DNA from: an uncultured Lachnospiraceae bacterium
GTDB taxonomy: Bacteria > Bacillota > Clostridia > Lachnospirales > Lachnospiraceae
Direction: 5' to 3'
DNA length: 64,000 nt
Assembly: GCA_910577645.1 (NCBI GenBank)
Contig: CAJTOL010000006.1
Location: 62,001-126,000 of the forward strand
The position numbers were made by a program, and so were the translations under genes. Of the stretch, positions 43,534 through 52,056 are shown in pieces. The first letter of the stretch is position 1; every line of letters starts with the position of its first letter. A model generated the notes under the pieces. The model did no database searches and was not told the origin of the DNA. It was given only the letters and a program-made list of their open reading frames with translations.

Positions 43534-43690
43534 TAGAATATCTCTTCTCCAATTCTTCAAAGAATTCGTTGCAGTCCCTTCCCTTTCCCAATGCCATGTC
43601 ATGGTAGCTTTCCATTACCATCTCCCGTATCTGTTTCTGATTTTCATCTATCTCTCTCTGGTAATCCAAAGCCTGCTGTGCCAGACTCAT
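43520..43690 (-). CDS. Antitoxin of the RelE/ParE pair
   Basis: A 56-residue, strongly charged helical protein beginning MSLAQQALDYQREIDENQKQ and ending EELEKRYSNDRI. GAGGTGA lies 6 nt before the ATG. Its last 14 bases overlap the toxin start, the usual antitoxin-first coupling. No DNA-binding domain is evident at this size, so autoregulation may depend on the complex or be absent. I assign it by position and size rather than by a recognised family. Confidence 0.75.
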   Translation of the reverse strand: MSLAQQALDYQREIDENQKQIREMVMESYHDMALGKGRDCNEFFEELEKRYSNDRI

Positions 43691-43798
43691 ACAACTCACC
43701 TCTTTCTTCTAATCTGTCTTCAGTATACCCAAAAACTGCTATTAATACAAGATTGGAATTTATAAAATCTAAAGCTTTTATTTTCCAATCTGAAAGAA

Positions 43799-43962
43799 GA
43801 TGTCGCAAAATAAAAGAGACTTTCTATTAGCAGATGTCCGCATCTCTTGCACACGCGTACTGGATAGGACGGATGTAATCTGTCATAGACGTACAGGTGT
43901 TAGCGAGAGCTGGCGAACAGCGCTAATAGAAAGCCTCTGGTTTCATTTTGCGTCATTCCCTC
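43799..43962. repeat. Dispersed imperfect palindromic repeat, copy B
   Basis: The same ends as copy A at 16196: GATGTCGCAAAATAAAAGAG on the left, TTTCATTTTGCGTCATTCCC on the right. The right arm (43905-43962) is nearly identical to 16237-16293. Copy B has about 70 extra bases in the middle. It fills most of the gene-free 43691-43992 stretch upstream of the antitoxin gene. Confidence 0.75.
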
Positions 43963-43992
43963 AGTATTCTACAGAGAAATCTCTTTTTAAAG

Positions 43993-44344
43993 TTTTGAGC
44001 AGAACGGTAAGCCGGGTTATGTCGTTGGATGGTCATCTATCTAGGTTCGCCGTCACCGACGGACTCAAGCGACCTACCCGGAAGCAGACGGGCCGCCTTA
44101 TGCCTCCTGTTCGGTCTTGCTTCAGATGGGGTTTACATGTGCCCCGCCTGTTACCAGCCGGGCGGTAGTCTCTTACACTGCCTTTCCACCCTTACCGCAT
44201 TTTGTGCGGCGGTTTATTTCTGTTGCACTGTCCTTAGGGTCGCCCCCACCAGACATTATCTGGCATCCTGCCCTGTGAAGCCCGGACTTTCCTCTCCCAT
44301 GACCTTTCGGTTTCATGGCAGCGACCATCTGTCCTGCTCAAAAC
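43993..44344 (-). ncRNA. rnpB: RNase P RNA (class A)
   Basis: The minus strand carries the universal cores GAGGAAAGTCCGGGCTTCAC, GGGCAGGATGCC, ACAGAAA and AACCCGGCTTA. The two ends pair as P1: TTTTGAGCAG at the 5' end with CTGCTCAAAA at the 3' end, which sets the limits within a few bases. This is the ribozyme that matures tRNA 5' ends. It lies just downstream of the PTS IIA gene but has its own promoter. Confidence 0.96.
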
Positions 44345-44350
44345 ATTGGT

Positions 44351-44379
44351 ATCATACCACATTTTTTCAAGCTTGTCCA
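44351..44379 (-). promoter_or_regulatory. Promoter of rnpB
   Basis: TGGACA (44379-44374), 17-bp spacer, TATGAT (44356-44351) with TG one base upstream. The -35 lies within the 3' end of the PTS IIA gene, and the predicted start falls at the first base of P1. Confidence 0.75.
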
Positions 44380-44693
44380 GCCAGTTTCTGATACATCTTT
44401 ATCATCTCTCCGGCCAGAGAATAAGTAATCTCGGCGCTCATCATAATATCCTCGCTGTGAACCATAATCAGGCTCAGCTGATTCAGCTCTCCCCCTGCGT
44501 CCATGGTGATAAGCTGGGTATGAACGTGATGAGCCGATTTTCTACATTCCTCTGCAGCCTTCATGGCCGATTCCGCCTCGTCAAACTTTCCTTCTGCAGC
44601 CGCTGCCAGAGCCGCCATACACTCGCTTCGGGCCTCCCCTGCATTGGTGATAATCTGCAGGCACAATAATTCCATGTTTTCGTTTTCCATCAT
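44367..44693 (-). CDS. PTS lactose/cellobiose-family IIA component
   Basis: A 108-residue helical phosphocarrier. The phosphorylated His lies in AHHVHTQLI (about residues 54-62 to 60s), and the C-terminal part has the trimer-forming helix. It passes phosphate from HPr to the IIB protein. Its ATG overlaps the IIB stop by one base (TAATG). It is the last protein gene of the operon. Confidence 0.92.
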   Translation of the reverse strand: MMENENMELLCLQIITNAGEARSECMAALAAAAEGKFDEAESAMKAAEECRKSAHHVHTQLITMDAGGELNQLSLIMVHSEDIMMSAEITYSLAGEMIKMYQKLAGQA

Positions 44694-44992
44694 TAATCCC
44701 CCATTTCCTTTTTCGCCTGAGACAAAACCTTCTCGCCGTTCATAGTGCCGTAGGATACCGGATCAATGGAAACCACGGGGCAGGTTACCTGCTTCTTTAC
44801 GATCTCCATCTGGAACCTGACCTGGGGGCCTAAAAGAATCAAATCCACGTTTCCTCCCTCTTCTTCCGCAGAAGCTACAGGGGCAGCCCAAATTTCACAT
44901 TCATAATTCTGGGCTTCTGCTGCCGCCTTCATTTTCTTTACTAAAATACCGGTGGATAAGCCTCCGTTGCACAATAATAAAATCCTTTTCAT
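44693..44992 (-). CDS. PTS lactose/cellobiose-family IIB component
   Basis: A 99-residue IIB protein. The phosphocysteine is Cys8 in LLLCNGGLSTG, followed by the fold's GPQVRF block. GGAGG precedes the ATG. It transfers phosphate to the sugar carried by the IIC protein. Confidence 0.92.
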   Translation of the reverse strand: MKRILLLCNGGLSTGILVKKMKAAAEAQNYECEIWAAPVASAEEEGGNVDLILLGPQVRFQMEIVKKQVTCPVVSIDPVSYGTMNGEKVLSQAKKEMGD

Positions 44993-45030
44993 CTTTTTTC
45001 CTCCAATTTATAAATTGTTTTTTCAATAAA

Positions 45031-46332
45031 TTATGCTTCTGCTTCTTCGCCACTCTCCATCTTCACCATGGTGCGCTCGTACATCTTAAAGAACGGGAAA
45101 TAAATCAAACCGTCAATTACAATTAATATTAAAATCAGAACAGGCGCTTTCCAGTCCATGGTGGAGAAAAATGCTCCGATAACCGAGGGCATCTGCCAGG
45201 AAAGCATGGCGTAGCTTCTTCCAATCAGGCCAATCTGCATGGTGATAAAGGCAATGGTTCCGTTTAATACCGAGGTAAACAGGAATGGTACGAAAAATAC
45301 CGGGTTTAACATCAGAGGCAGGCCGAAAATAATAGGCTCTGAAATATTAAAGAAGGCGGGAATCAGGCCTAACCGGCCAATTGCCTTTAGCTGCTGGGAC
45401 TTGGAGGTGGCCAGCATCATTGCCAGCGCCAGCACAGAGCCGCAGCCTCCGATTACTACGAAATATACCCAGAAAGGCGTGGTAAAAATATTAGGCAGCG
45501 CCTCCCCGGCCGCCTGGGCAGCCGCATTTAAGGATAAGTTTCCGTCACGGATAGGAGCCAGAACTCCGGATAATGCCGCGTCATGGATTCCAAAGAACCA
45601 AAATACATGTACCAGCAGGGTAATAATAATCGTAAATCCCAGGTTGTCCACTGCTGACAGGGACGGGGACAGGATCCCGTAAATCAGTTTGGGAAGTGTG
45701 GTTCCCATCTTGTTCATAACCGCAAAAATTGCAATATAGAGAATCATCAGCACTGCCCCCGGTACAATGGATGCAAATACATCAGACAGAGAGGCGGGAA
45801 CCGTATCGGGAAGGGAAATCTTGCCAAATTCCCGTTTTCTCATATAGCAGTAAAGATCTGCAGTTAAAATGGAAATCACCATGGCAGGAATCAATCCCTT
45901 GCCGTCCATATAGGACATTTCCACAACTTTTCCGTCCCATCCTAAGGATTGAGGCTCAATAACCAGCATCAAAAATCCGCATACTCCTAAAAGAATAGGC
46001 AGAAAGGATTCTATCTTTGCAGTCTTGCACAGGAAATGGATAATTCCTACGCAGATATAAAGGGACATAGCCCCTAATGTCAGGGCGTTGATCCAGGAAA
46101 AAATGGTGGAATTGCCGGCTACGAAACCGGCCCAGGCTCTGGTAAAGCCGTTTCCTGCCGCTTCTACAGAAGGCGCGGAGCTTAAGACAGCCGCAATACC
46201 TCCGGTAAAGGTAATTGGCAGAAGAGACATAAACGCGTCGCGAATCGCCCGGAGATGACGCTCATTTCCTAATTTGTTGGCTGCCGGCATCACATACTTT
46301 TCCATTGCCAGGCTCATTTCTTGAATACCCAT
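45031..46332 (-). CDS. PTS cellobiose-type IIC permease
   Basis: A 433-residue membrane protein with about ten helices, of the lactose/cellobiose EIIC family. NISEPIIFGLPLMLNP is the conserved substrate loop, and FFGIHDAALSGVLAPI the earlier one. It imports and phosphorylates a beta-glucoside disaccharide. It starts just after the GH1 stop, with GGGAGG as ribosome site. Confidence 0.94.
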   Translation of the reverse strand: MGIQEMSLAMEKYVMPAANKLGNERHLRAIRDAFMSLLPITFTGGIAAVLSSAPSVEAAGNGFTRAWAGFVAGNSTIFSWINALTLGAMSLYICVGIIHFLCKTAKIESFLPILLGVCGFLMLVIEPQSLGWDGKVVEMSYMDGKGLIPAMVISILTADLYCYMRKREFGKISLPDTVPASLSDVFASIVPGAVLMILYIAIFAVMNKMGTTLPKLIYGILSPSLSAVDNLGFTIIITLLVHVFWFFGIHDAALSGVLAPIRDGNLSLNAAAQAAGEALPNIFTTPFWVYFVVIGGCGSVLALAMMLATSKSQQLKAIGRLGLIPAFFNISEPIIFGLPLMLNPVFFVPFLFTSVLNGTIAFITMQIGLIGRSYAMLSWQMPSVIGAFFSTMDWKAPVLILILIVIDGLIYFPFFKMYERTMVKMESGEEAEA

Positions 46333-46334
46333 TT

Positions 46335-47738
46335 CTATACCTCCCCATATGGTTCTCTTTTGATGGCTTCCCCTCTGGTCTCAATAACATTTTTAAACCA
46401 GTAATAGCTTTTTTTAGGCTTTCTCTTTAAATTGTCTTCATAATCCACTGCCACCAGGCCGTACCGCTTTTCTGTCCCGTTTTTCCAGGAATATAAATCA
46501 AAGGGTGACCAGGCAAAGTAGCCTCTCACATCGCAGCCCTCATCTTTGGCATTTAAGATGGCGTTAATGTGCATGTTCATAAACTGGATCCGTTCCTCAT
46601 CCTCCACCTGATCCACGGTTACGTCCTCGTATAAACCAATGCCGTTTTCTGTAATGTAAACAGGCAGGTGGTATTTCTTCCATACCTGACGGATCCCCTC
46701 ATAAAGGCCTTCCGGAAAAATCTCTGTATCCCACTCGGTGTAACGGCTGCTCTCCGGCCGTACCTGCTCAAACCAGCCTTTGATAATGGTCTGGGAGGTG
46801 CCTTTGGCCTTGCTTCCGGCATTATTGACAATCAAGGTGGTCTCTCCGGTCTCGTAGGGCTTTACCACGGCTCTGGCATAGTAATTAAGTCCCAAAAAGT
46901 CTACCGTATTATTTTTAATAATCTCCAAATCCTCCGGAAGCATTATAGACAGGTCGCAGGATTTGGAGAGTTCTCCCAGCATGTCCCCCGGAATCTCTCC
47001 CATAGCGGCAGTGTCCAGAATCCAGTTATTAAAGAAATTATCTGCAAACCGCATGGCAATCCGGGTCTTAACGGTTCCGTCAATGCCGTAAACCGGGGCA
47101 AAGCTGTGAACGATTCCGATCTGTCCTTTATATCCGCCTTCCCGGAACGCTTTTACCGCCATAGCGGAAGCCAGCATCAGGTAATAGGACCCGGTTAAGG
47201 TTTCCTGCAAATCCTGATGTCCCGGCGGATAGTTGCCGATTAAATATCCGCTGAAAATACAGTATCTGGGCTCATTGAAGGTAGACCAGTGGACTACCCG
47301 ATCCCCAAAGGCATCAAAGCACACCTTTGCGTAGTGCATATATGCCTCACAGGTTTTCCGGTTAAGCCAGCCTCCCAGCTCTTCCAGATACTGAGGCAGA
47401 TCCCAGTGATAAATGGTGACAAAAGGCGTAATGCCATTTTCCAGACAAGTGTCAATCATCTCATTATAGAAATCAATTCCCTCCTGATTGATTTCCCCTT
47501 CCAGATTCTTGATAATCCTGGGCCATGCCAGGGAGAAACGGTATCCGGTATGGCCGCCCTCCTTCATCATTTTGATGTCCTCTTTAAAGCGGTGGTAATG
47601 GTCGCTGGCTACATCTCCATTTTCCAAATTCTCCTCATGAAGGTACTTATCCCACATGGACTCTGCTCTGCCGCCTTCATTCCATCCTCCCTCACACTGA
47701 TAGGAAGCAGTTGCGCCTCCCCAAAGAAACTCTTTCAC
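46335..47738 (-). CDS. 6-phospho-beta-glucosidase (GH1)
   Basis: A 467-residue GH1 enzyme predicted to cleave phosphorylated beta-glucosides delivered by the PTS. FLWGGATASYQCEGG opens the barrel, STFNEPRY holds the acid/base Glu, and YITENGIG the nucleophile Glu. It starts with GTG behind AGGAGG. It is the first gene of the GH1-IIC-IIB-IIA operon. Confidence 0.94.
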   Translation of the reverse strand: MKEFLWGGATASYQCEGGWNEGGRAESMWDKYLHEENLENGDVASDHYHRFKEDIKMMKEGGHTGYRFSLAWPRIIKNLEGEINQEGIDFYNEMIDTCLENGITPFVTIYHWDLPQYLEELGGWLNRKTCEAYMHYAKVCFDAFGDRVVHWSTFNEPRYCIFSGYLIGNYPPGHQDLQETLTGSYYLMLASAMAVKAFREGGYKGQIGIVHSFAPVYGIDGTVKTRIAMRFADNFFNNWILDTAAMGEIPGDMLGELSKSCDLSIMLPEDLEIIKNNTVDFLGLNYYARAVVKPYETGETTLIVNNAGSKAKGTSQTIIKGWFEQVRPESSRYTEWDTEIFPEGLYEGIRQVWKKYHLPVYITENGIGLYEDVTVDQVEDEERIQFMNMHINAILNAKDEGCDVRGYFAWSPFDLYSWKNGTEKRYGLVAVDYEDNLKRKPKKSYYWFKNVIETRGEAIKREPYGEV

Positions 47739-47791
47739 GGTTGGTTTCCTCCTGTCGTTTTTGTTGTCCTCATTATAACAAGGCCCTAAAA

Positions 47792-47845
47792 CAAAATAAA
47801 ATCTGCTTTTTCCGCTGCGAAACGGAAAAAACAGATTTTATTTTG
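47792..47845 (-). promoter_or_regulatory. Large palindrome before the PTS operon
   Basis: CAAAATAAAATCTG (47792-47805) pairs perfectly with CAGATTTTATTTTG (47832-47845), with an inner CCG/CGG stem. It lies between licR and the GH1 gene, just upstream of a TATAAT box at 47777-47772. It can end licR transcription, and its place suggests it may also be the LicR operator. Confidence 0.6.
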
Positions 47846-47855
47846 CCGGATTTTG

Positions 47856-49748
47856 CTACAAAAGCATTTTTACAAACTCCTGGCAGGTTTCAATATGGGA
47901 CAGGCGGCGGACAGCTCCCGCCTTCATCAGGTTGTCGATCATAACGTTGTATACCGGGATTACCCGGTGATTCCAGGTAGGGGACAGGGCAAACAGAAAC
48001 AGGATCCGCACATTGTACTCTCCCCAGGCCAGCTTGTTTTTTAAGAGGCAGGTGCAGATAGCCGTGCCTTTCGCCGTATTTTCCATGGCATGGGCAAAAG
48101 CAAATCCGGCCTCAAAGGCAGTAGGGGCAATGGCCTCCCGCTGCATCACACTCTCGAAAAAGCCTTCCTCCACATACCCCTGTTCCAAAAGCTTCCCGCA
48201 CATAAACTCAATGGCCTGCTCTCTGGAATCAAATTCCATATCCGAAAAAAACAGAGAGGGCCGGAACAAATTTTTAAAGTAGGTTCTGACGCTGGTAACC
48301 TGATCCTCCCGGACTGCGGTGAGAAGCTTCTCCTTCTCATGGTAATCCAGAAAATTACGGCACAGAATCACCGGCACATCCTCCGGATTTTCCGGCAGAG
48401 GCACGGTGGTCAAAACCGCCAGAATATCCTTGGGGAAAAATCTGGGCAAATCGAAAATGGAATAGGTATGGCTGATCTGAATCCTGCATTCCCCCATCTC
48501 CTCCAGCCGCTTTTTGATCAGCTCCTTCACTTGCTTGCCAAAAGGGTTGACCAGGGCTACTTTTTTCTCCTGGCGCATCATGTTAGTCTCCATTGCCCGG
48601 ATAAAGTGAATGGCAATCAATCCAACCTCGTCCTCACCGATGGCACAGCCTGCCAGCCGGTTAAACCGATCCGCAAAAAAGATGGCAATGTCGTACTCTA
48701 AAGGATACTGGGCTTTGATCCTGTAAAGCATTGGGTTAACTACATACTGGCTGTTTTTGGCCCGCCTTAAAGTTCCGATAAGCTGAGCCATCATCTCTTT
48801 GCAAAATTCCGGATCCCTGGAAAAGTCAAAGCCGTACTCTACATGAATCTCCACCAGAATCTTATCCAAAAACTGGGCCGCCACTATCTGCTCCAAACCT
48901 TCCATATGGTAAAAATCATTGCGGAACAGCCCGGAAAAATACCGGTACTCTCCTTCAGGCGGCTTTATCCCCAGCAAATTCCCAATTTTATCTACTATCC
49001 GCCGGACAGAGGGATCTTCTGAAAGAAAATTCCTCTGAGCCGTCTCCGGTTCCTTTAAACCGCCACATTCTCCTGGCAGTGTTTCTACAAAGCAGCCTGC
49101 TGCCATCCGCTCTGCCATAACCGCCATTCCCACCAAAAGCCGGACAATGGTAGTGTCGTAAAAGGCAGTATCCTTTCCCCGCTGCTCTTCCATCAAAATG
49201 TCCCGGAACCACTTTATTTTTACATATTGGAAATAGGTCTGAAACCGTTCCGGTTCAAAATATTGGTTTAAATTGCGGGTAATCACGTAAACTCCGTAAT
49301 AGTTGCGTTTTTCCTCTTCCCCAAGCTCTAAAACCAGACGGCTGTTCTGCTTTTTTATGGTTCCGGCTCCGTAGCGCCTCACCATGCGGCGGTTGACTCT
49401 GGAAACAATTTTAGTCAAAAGTGTGTCGCTGACATACAGCTCATCCGCCAGCTCCAAATAGGTTAAGTCCTCGTCAAACAGGACGCTCCTTACCACCTCC
49501 CACTCCAGGTTTTCTGTTTCCTCCACCTGAGCGCTTATGGCAGGCCTGCCAAAGCTTTCCTTATCCCCGATGGAAAAGCCCTGCCCCTTTTTAGACTGTA
49601 TTACTTCCTTTTTCAGCTCTTCATTAATTTCCTTTATTTCATTTCTAACCGTCCTGTCACTGATGTGGAGAAGTTCCCCGATCTGCCCGGCCGTCAGAAA
49701 ATCCCGATCCAGAAGCAGATTCCAGATCTTCTTTTGTCTCTCTGTCAT
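47856..49748 (-). CDS. LicR/BglG-type PTS-regulated transcriptional activator
   Basis: A 630-residue modular regulator: N-terminal helix-turn-helix (LTAGQIGELLHISDRTVRNE, about residues 10-45) and a second HTH, two PTS regulation domains in the middle with the conserved His in EVGLIAIHFIRAME, a GatB-like IIB domain and a C-terminal IIA-type domain (AGFAFAHAMEN). It presumably activates the PTS operon next to it when its sugar is present. An ATG at 49763 lacks a site; GGAGGAG is 8 nt before 49748, which I take as the start. Confidence 0.9.
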   Translation of the reverse strand: MTERQKKIWNLLLDRDFLTAGQIGELLHISDRTVRNEIKEINEELKKEVIQSKKGQGFSIGDKESFGRPAISAQVEETENLEWEVVRSVLFDEDLTYLELADELYVSDTLLTKIVSRVNRRMVRRYGAGTIKKQNSRLVLELGEEEKRNYYGVYVITRNLNQYFEPERFQTYFQYVKIKWFRDILMEEQRGKDTAFYDTTIVRLLVGMAVMAERMAAGCFVETLPGECGGLKEPETAQRNFLSEDPSVRRIVDKIGNLLGIKPPEGEYRYFSGLFRNDFYHMEGLEQIVAAQFLDKILVEIHVEYGFDFSRDPEFCKEMMAQLIGTLRRAKNSQYVVNPMLYRIKAQYPLEYDIAIFFADRFNRLAGCAIGEDEVGLIAIHFIRAMETNMMRQEKKVALVNPFGKQVKELIKKRLEEMGECRIQISHTYSIFDLPRFFPKDILAVLTTVPLPENPEDVPVILCRNFLDYHEKEKLLTAVREDQVTSVRTYFKNLFRPSLFFSDMEFDSREQAIEFMCGKLLEQGYVEEGFFESVMQREAIAPTAFEAGFAFAHAMENTAKGTAICTCLLKNKLAWGEYNVRILFLFALSPTWNHRVIPVYNVMIDNLMKAGAVRRLSHIETCQEFVKMLL

Positions 49749-49770
49749 TGTCCACTCCTCCATGGGGGTG

Positions 49771-50367
49771 TCAGGCGCCGGATTCCTTTAGCCTTGGAAG
49801 CACCAGGCGTACAAATTCTTCCGGATGGCGGCAAAACTCCTCCTTAAGGGCAAAAAAAGGTTCTCCGTAAAGATCCGTCCCCTGAATCTTCCAGCCTGGA
49901 TCCTGAGATTTTTCTGCCTTTAAAAGTTCTGAGGGACGAATGGCCACAATCCGTTCCACCTCTTCTCCGGGAGCAAAAAACGGAAGATCCATGGTGTATA
50001 AATACACATGGCAAAGCTCTCTGTCGAAAAACTCTCCCTTTTCGGTTATCTCCTTCATCACCCCTAAATAGAGAAGCCTGTCTCTGTCAATGGAAACTCC
50101 CATTTCCTCATAAGCTTCCCGGCAGACCGCATTCAAATGGTTCTCCCCTTCTGCCACATGGCCGGTGGATCCAATGTCATAATATCCGGGAAAATCCTCT
50201 TTGGAAAAAGCTCTCTGCTGAAAGTAAAGCCATTCTTCATCCCCTGTCCGGCACACCATCCAGCAGTGAACCACCTGATGCCACAGCCCCCGTCTGTGGG
50301 CATCCTCTCTCAGGGCTCTTCCTGTTTTTTCACAATTTTCATCGTATATGGTAAGCCACTCTTCCAT
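49771..50367 (-). CDS. Nudix hydrolase
   Basis: A 198-residue Nudix protein. The box GHVAEGENHLNAVCREAYEE followed by MGV fits G-x5-E-x7-REUXEEXGU exactly. The N-terminus (LTIYDENCEKTGRALRE) resembles the isopentenyl-diphosphate isomerase-like or YfcD-like Nudix branch. The substrate is unknown. It lies 22 bp upstream of licR on the same strand. Confidence 0.88.
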   Translation of the reverse strand: MEEWLTIYDENCEKTGRALREDAHRRGLWHQVVHCWMVCRTGDEEWLYFQQRAFSKEDFPGYYDIGSTGHVAEGENHLNAVCREAYEEMGVSIDRDRLLYLGVMKEITEKGEFFDRELCHVYLYTMDLPFFAPGEEVERIVAIRPSELLKAEKSQDPGWKIQGTDLYGEPFFALKEEFCRHPEEFVRLVLPRLKESGA

Positions 50368-50397
50368 AGATCTATTCCTCTTTTCTAAAGGAGGCGG

Positions 50398-52047
50398 CTA
50401 AAAACAGCCTCCTCCGATAAACTCCCGTAAGATTGAATTTTTCGGTATGGTTTCCGGATTTACTCCCAGAAAATAATCCAAAAACTTCAACAGCCGCTTG
50501 GCTTCCAGATATTCCTCACAGTCCCTGGGAATCCCAAACAGCAGCGGCTCTGCATACTGCTTTAGCATAGCCAGCTCGTAGATCAGCGCAGAGTTAAACA
50601 TTACGTCCGCTTCCTCCTGGAAGGGGAAAATATTTCTGTCCTCCCCTCTGCGGACGGAAGGCCACCGTCTGATAGTCTCTAAGGCAGAGGCTCCCCGAAT
50701 TCTGGCGTCCCGCACCATACGCCGGATCAGCCGGCCGTCTGTACTGGGAATTCGATTGTGCTCGTCAATATTAAGCTGGGTCAGGGCGCTGATGTAGATT
50801 TTAAATTTGTTTTCCTTGGGCAGGGTATAGGACAGCCGGTCATTGAGGCAGTGAATCCCTTCTATAACCAGAATTTCATCCTTCCCCAGACGCAGCCTGT
50901 CGCCCCGGTATTCCCGGCGCCCGGTCTTAAAGTTGTAGTAGGGAAGTTCCACCGTCTCCCCGTTTAACAGGCCGTTCATATCCACATTAAACTGCCTTAC
51001 ATCCAAACATTCTAAGACTTCATAATCATAATCTCCGTTTTCATCCCTGGGACTGTCCTCCCGGTTGACAAAGTAATCGTCTACCTCAATGGGATGAGGC
51101 TTTAAGCCCATAGCTTCCAGCTGGATGGAAAGCCTGTGGGAAAAGGTAGTCTTTCCCGAGGAAGAAGGGCCCGCTATCATCACCAGCTTTTTAGAAGGCT
51201 GGGCCGCAATCTGGCTGGCAATCTCCCCGATCTTTTTCTCCTGAAGAGCCTCCTGGATCAGCACCAGCTGGTTAACCCGTCCGGAAGCAATCTGCTCATT
51301 TAAAGCTCCTACGTTGTTTAAATTCAGCCGCTCTCCCCAGCCAAAGGACTCTTTCAGCACAGAAAACAGCTTCTTCTGAGGCTCAAAAGAGGGCAGACTG
51401 CAGGGATCTGACTTTCTGGGAATCATCAGGACAAATCCATGCTCATAAAGGATCAGATCAAAATATTTTAAATAGCCGGTATTTTCAACCATGTATCCAT
51501 AATAATAATCCTCAAAGCCGCCGATACTGTAAAGGTTTACCCGGGACACCCGGCGGTAGCGGAACAACCGTTCCTTGTCATACATTTTGTGCCGGTGAAA
51601 CAGCTCTATGGCCTCGTCGGTATTCACGCTTCGTTTGCAGATGGGAACCCGGCTCTCTACCAGTTCCTCCATCCTTTTCTTTACTTTGTCAAGGAGCTCT
51701 GCATCCAATTTAAAATCACCGGCAGGCTTTACAAAATATCCGTTTCCGATGGAAAATTCTGTCTCCACCCGGTCAATCCGGCTTTTTCCCACCACATCAT
51801 AAAAGGAACGCAGCATTAAAAGCACACAGCTTCTAAAATAGGTCTGAATCCCCGGTTCCTCCTTTGCTGTGACAAAATCGACTTTTCCTCCGTCTGTCAC
51901 CTGCTTATGAAGCTCCTGAAGCTTGCCGTTTACCTTTACCAGAAGAATATCATAGGGATATCGATCCTGATGGGCTTCTGCCACCTCTTTCCATCTGGTA
52001 TTATCCCCATATTCTTCCCATTCGCCGTCGATCCACACTCTTGCCAT
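50398..52047 (-). CDS. Nucleoside kinase with TGS- and ThrRS-like N-terminal domains
   Basis: A 549-residue protein. The N-terminal part has a TGS-like domain, followed by a threonyl-tRNA synthetase second-domain-like region (about residues 70-220, with ELFHRHKMYDK). The C-terminal half is a uridine-kinase/phosphoribulokinase fold: P-loop GPSSSGKTTFSHRL at about 295 and IEVDDYFVNREDSP. This layout is known in clostridia as a nucleoside kinase; the exact nucleoside is unclear. AGGAGG precedes the ATG. Confidence 0.85.
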   Translation of the reverse strand: MARVWIDGEWEEYGDNTRWKEVAEAHQDRYPYDILLVKVNGKLQELHKQVTDGGKVDFVTAKEEPGIQTYFRSCVLLMLRSFYDVVGKSRIDRVETEFSIGNGYFVKPAGDFKLDAELLDKVKKRMEELVESRVPICKRSVNTDEAIELFHRHKMYDKERLFRYRRVSRVNLYSIGGFEDYYYGYMVENTGYLKYFDLILYEHGFVLMIPRKSDPCSLPSFEPQKKLFSVLKESFGWGERLNLNNVGALNEQIASGRVNQLVLIQEALQEKKIGEIASQIAAQPSKKLVMIAGPSSSGKTTFSHRLSIQLEAMGLKPHPIEVDDYFVNREDSPRDENGDYDYEVLECLDVRQFNVDMNGLLNGETVELPYYNFKTGRREYRGDRLRLGKDEILVIEGIHCLNDRLSYTLPKENKFKIYISALTQLNIDEHNRIPSTDGRLIRRMVRDARIRGASALETIRRWPSVRRGEDRNIFPFQEEADVMFNSALIYELAMLKQYAEPLLFGIPRDCEEYLEAKRLLKFLDYFLGVNPETIPKNSILREFIGGGCF

Positions 52048-52056
52048 ATCCGCCTC

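Noticed and set aside
43800..44391. Open frames on the plus strand across the RNase P RNA
   Set aside because: The region is explained by rnpB and the dispersed repeat; codon use and start sites are not gene-like.
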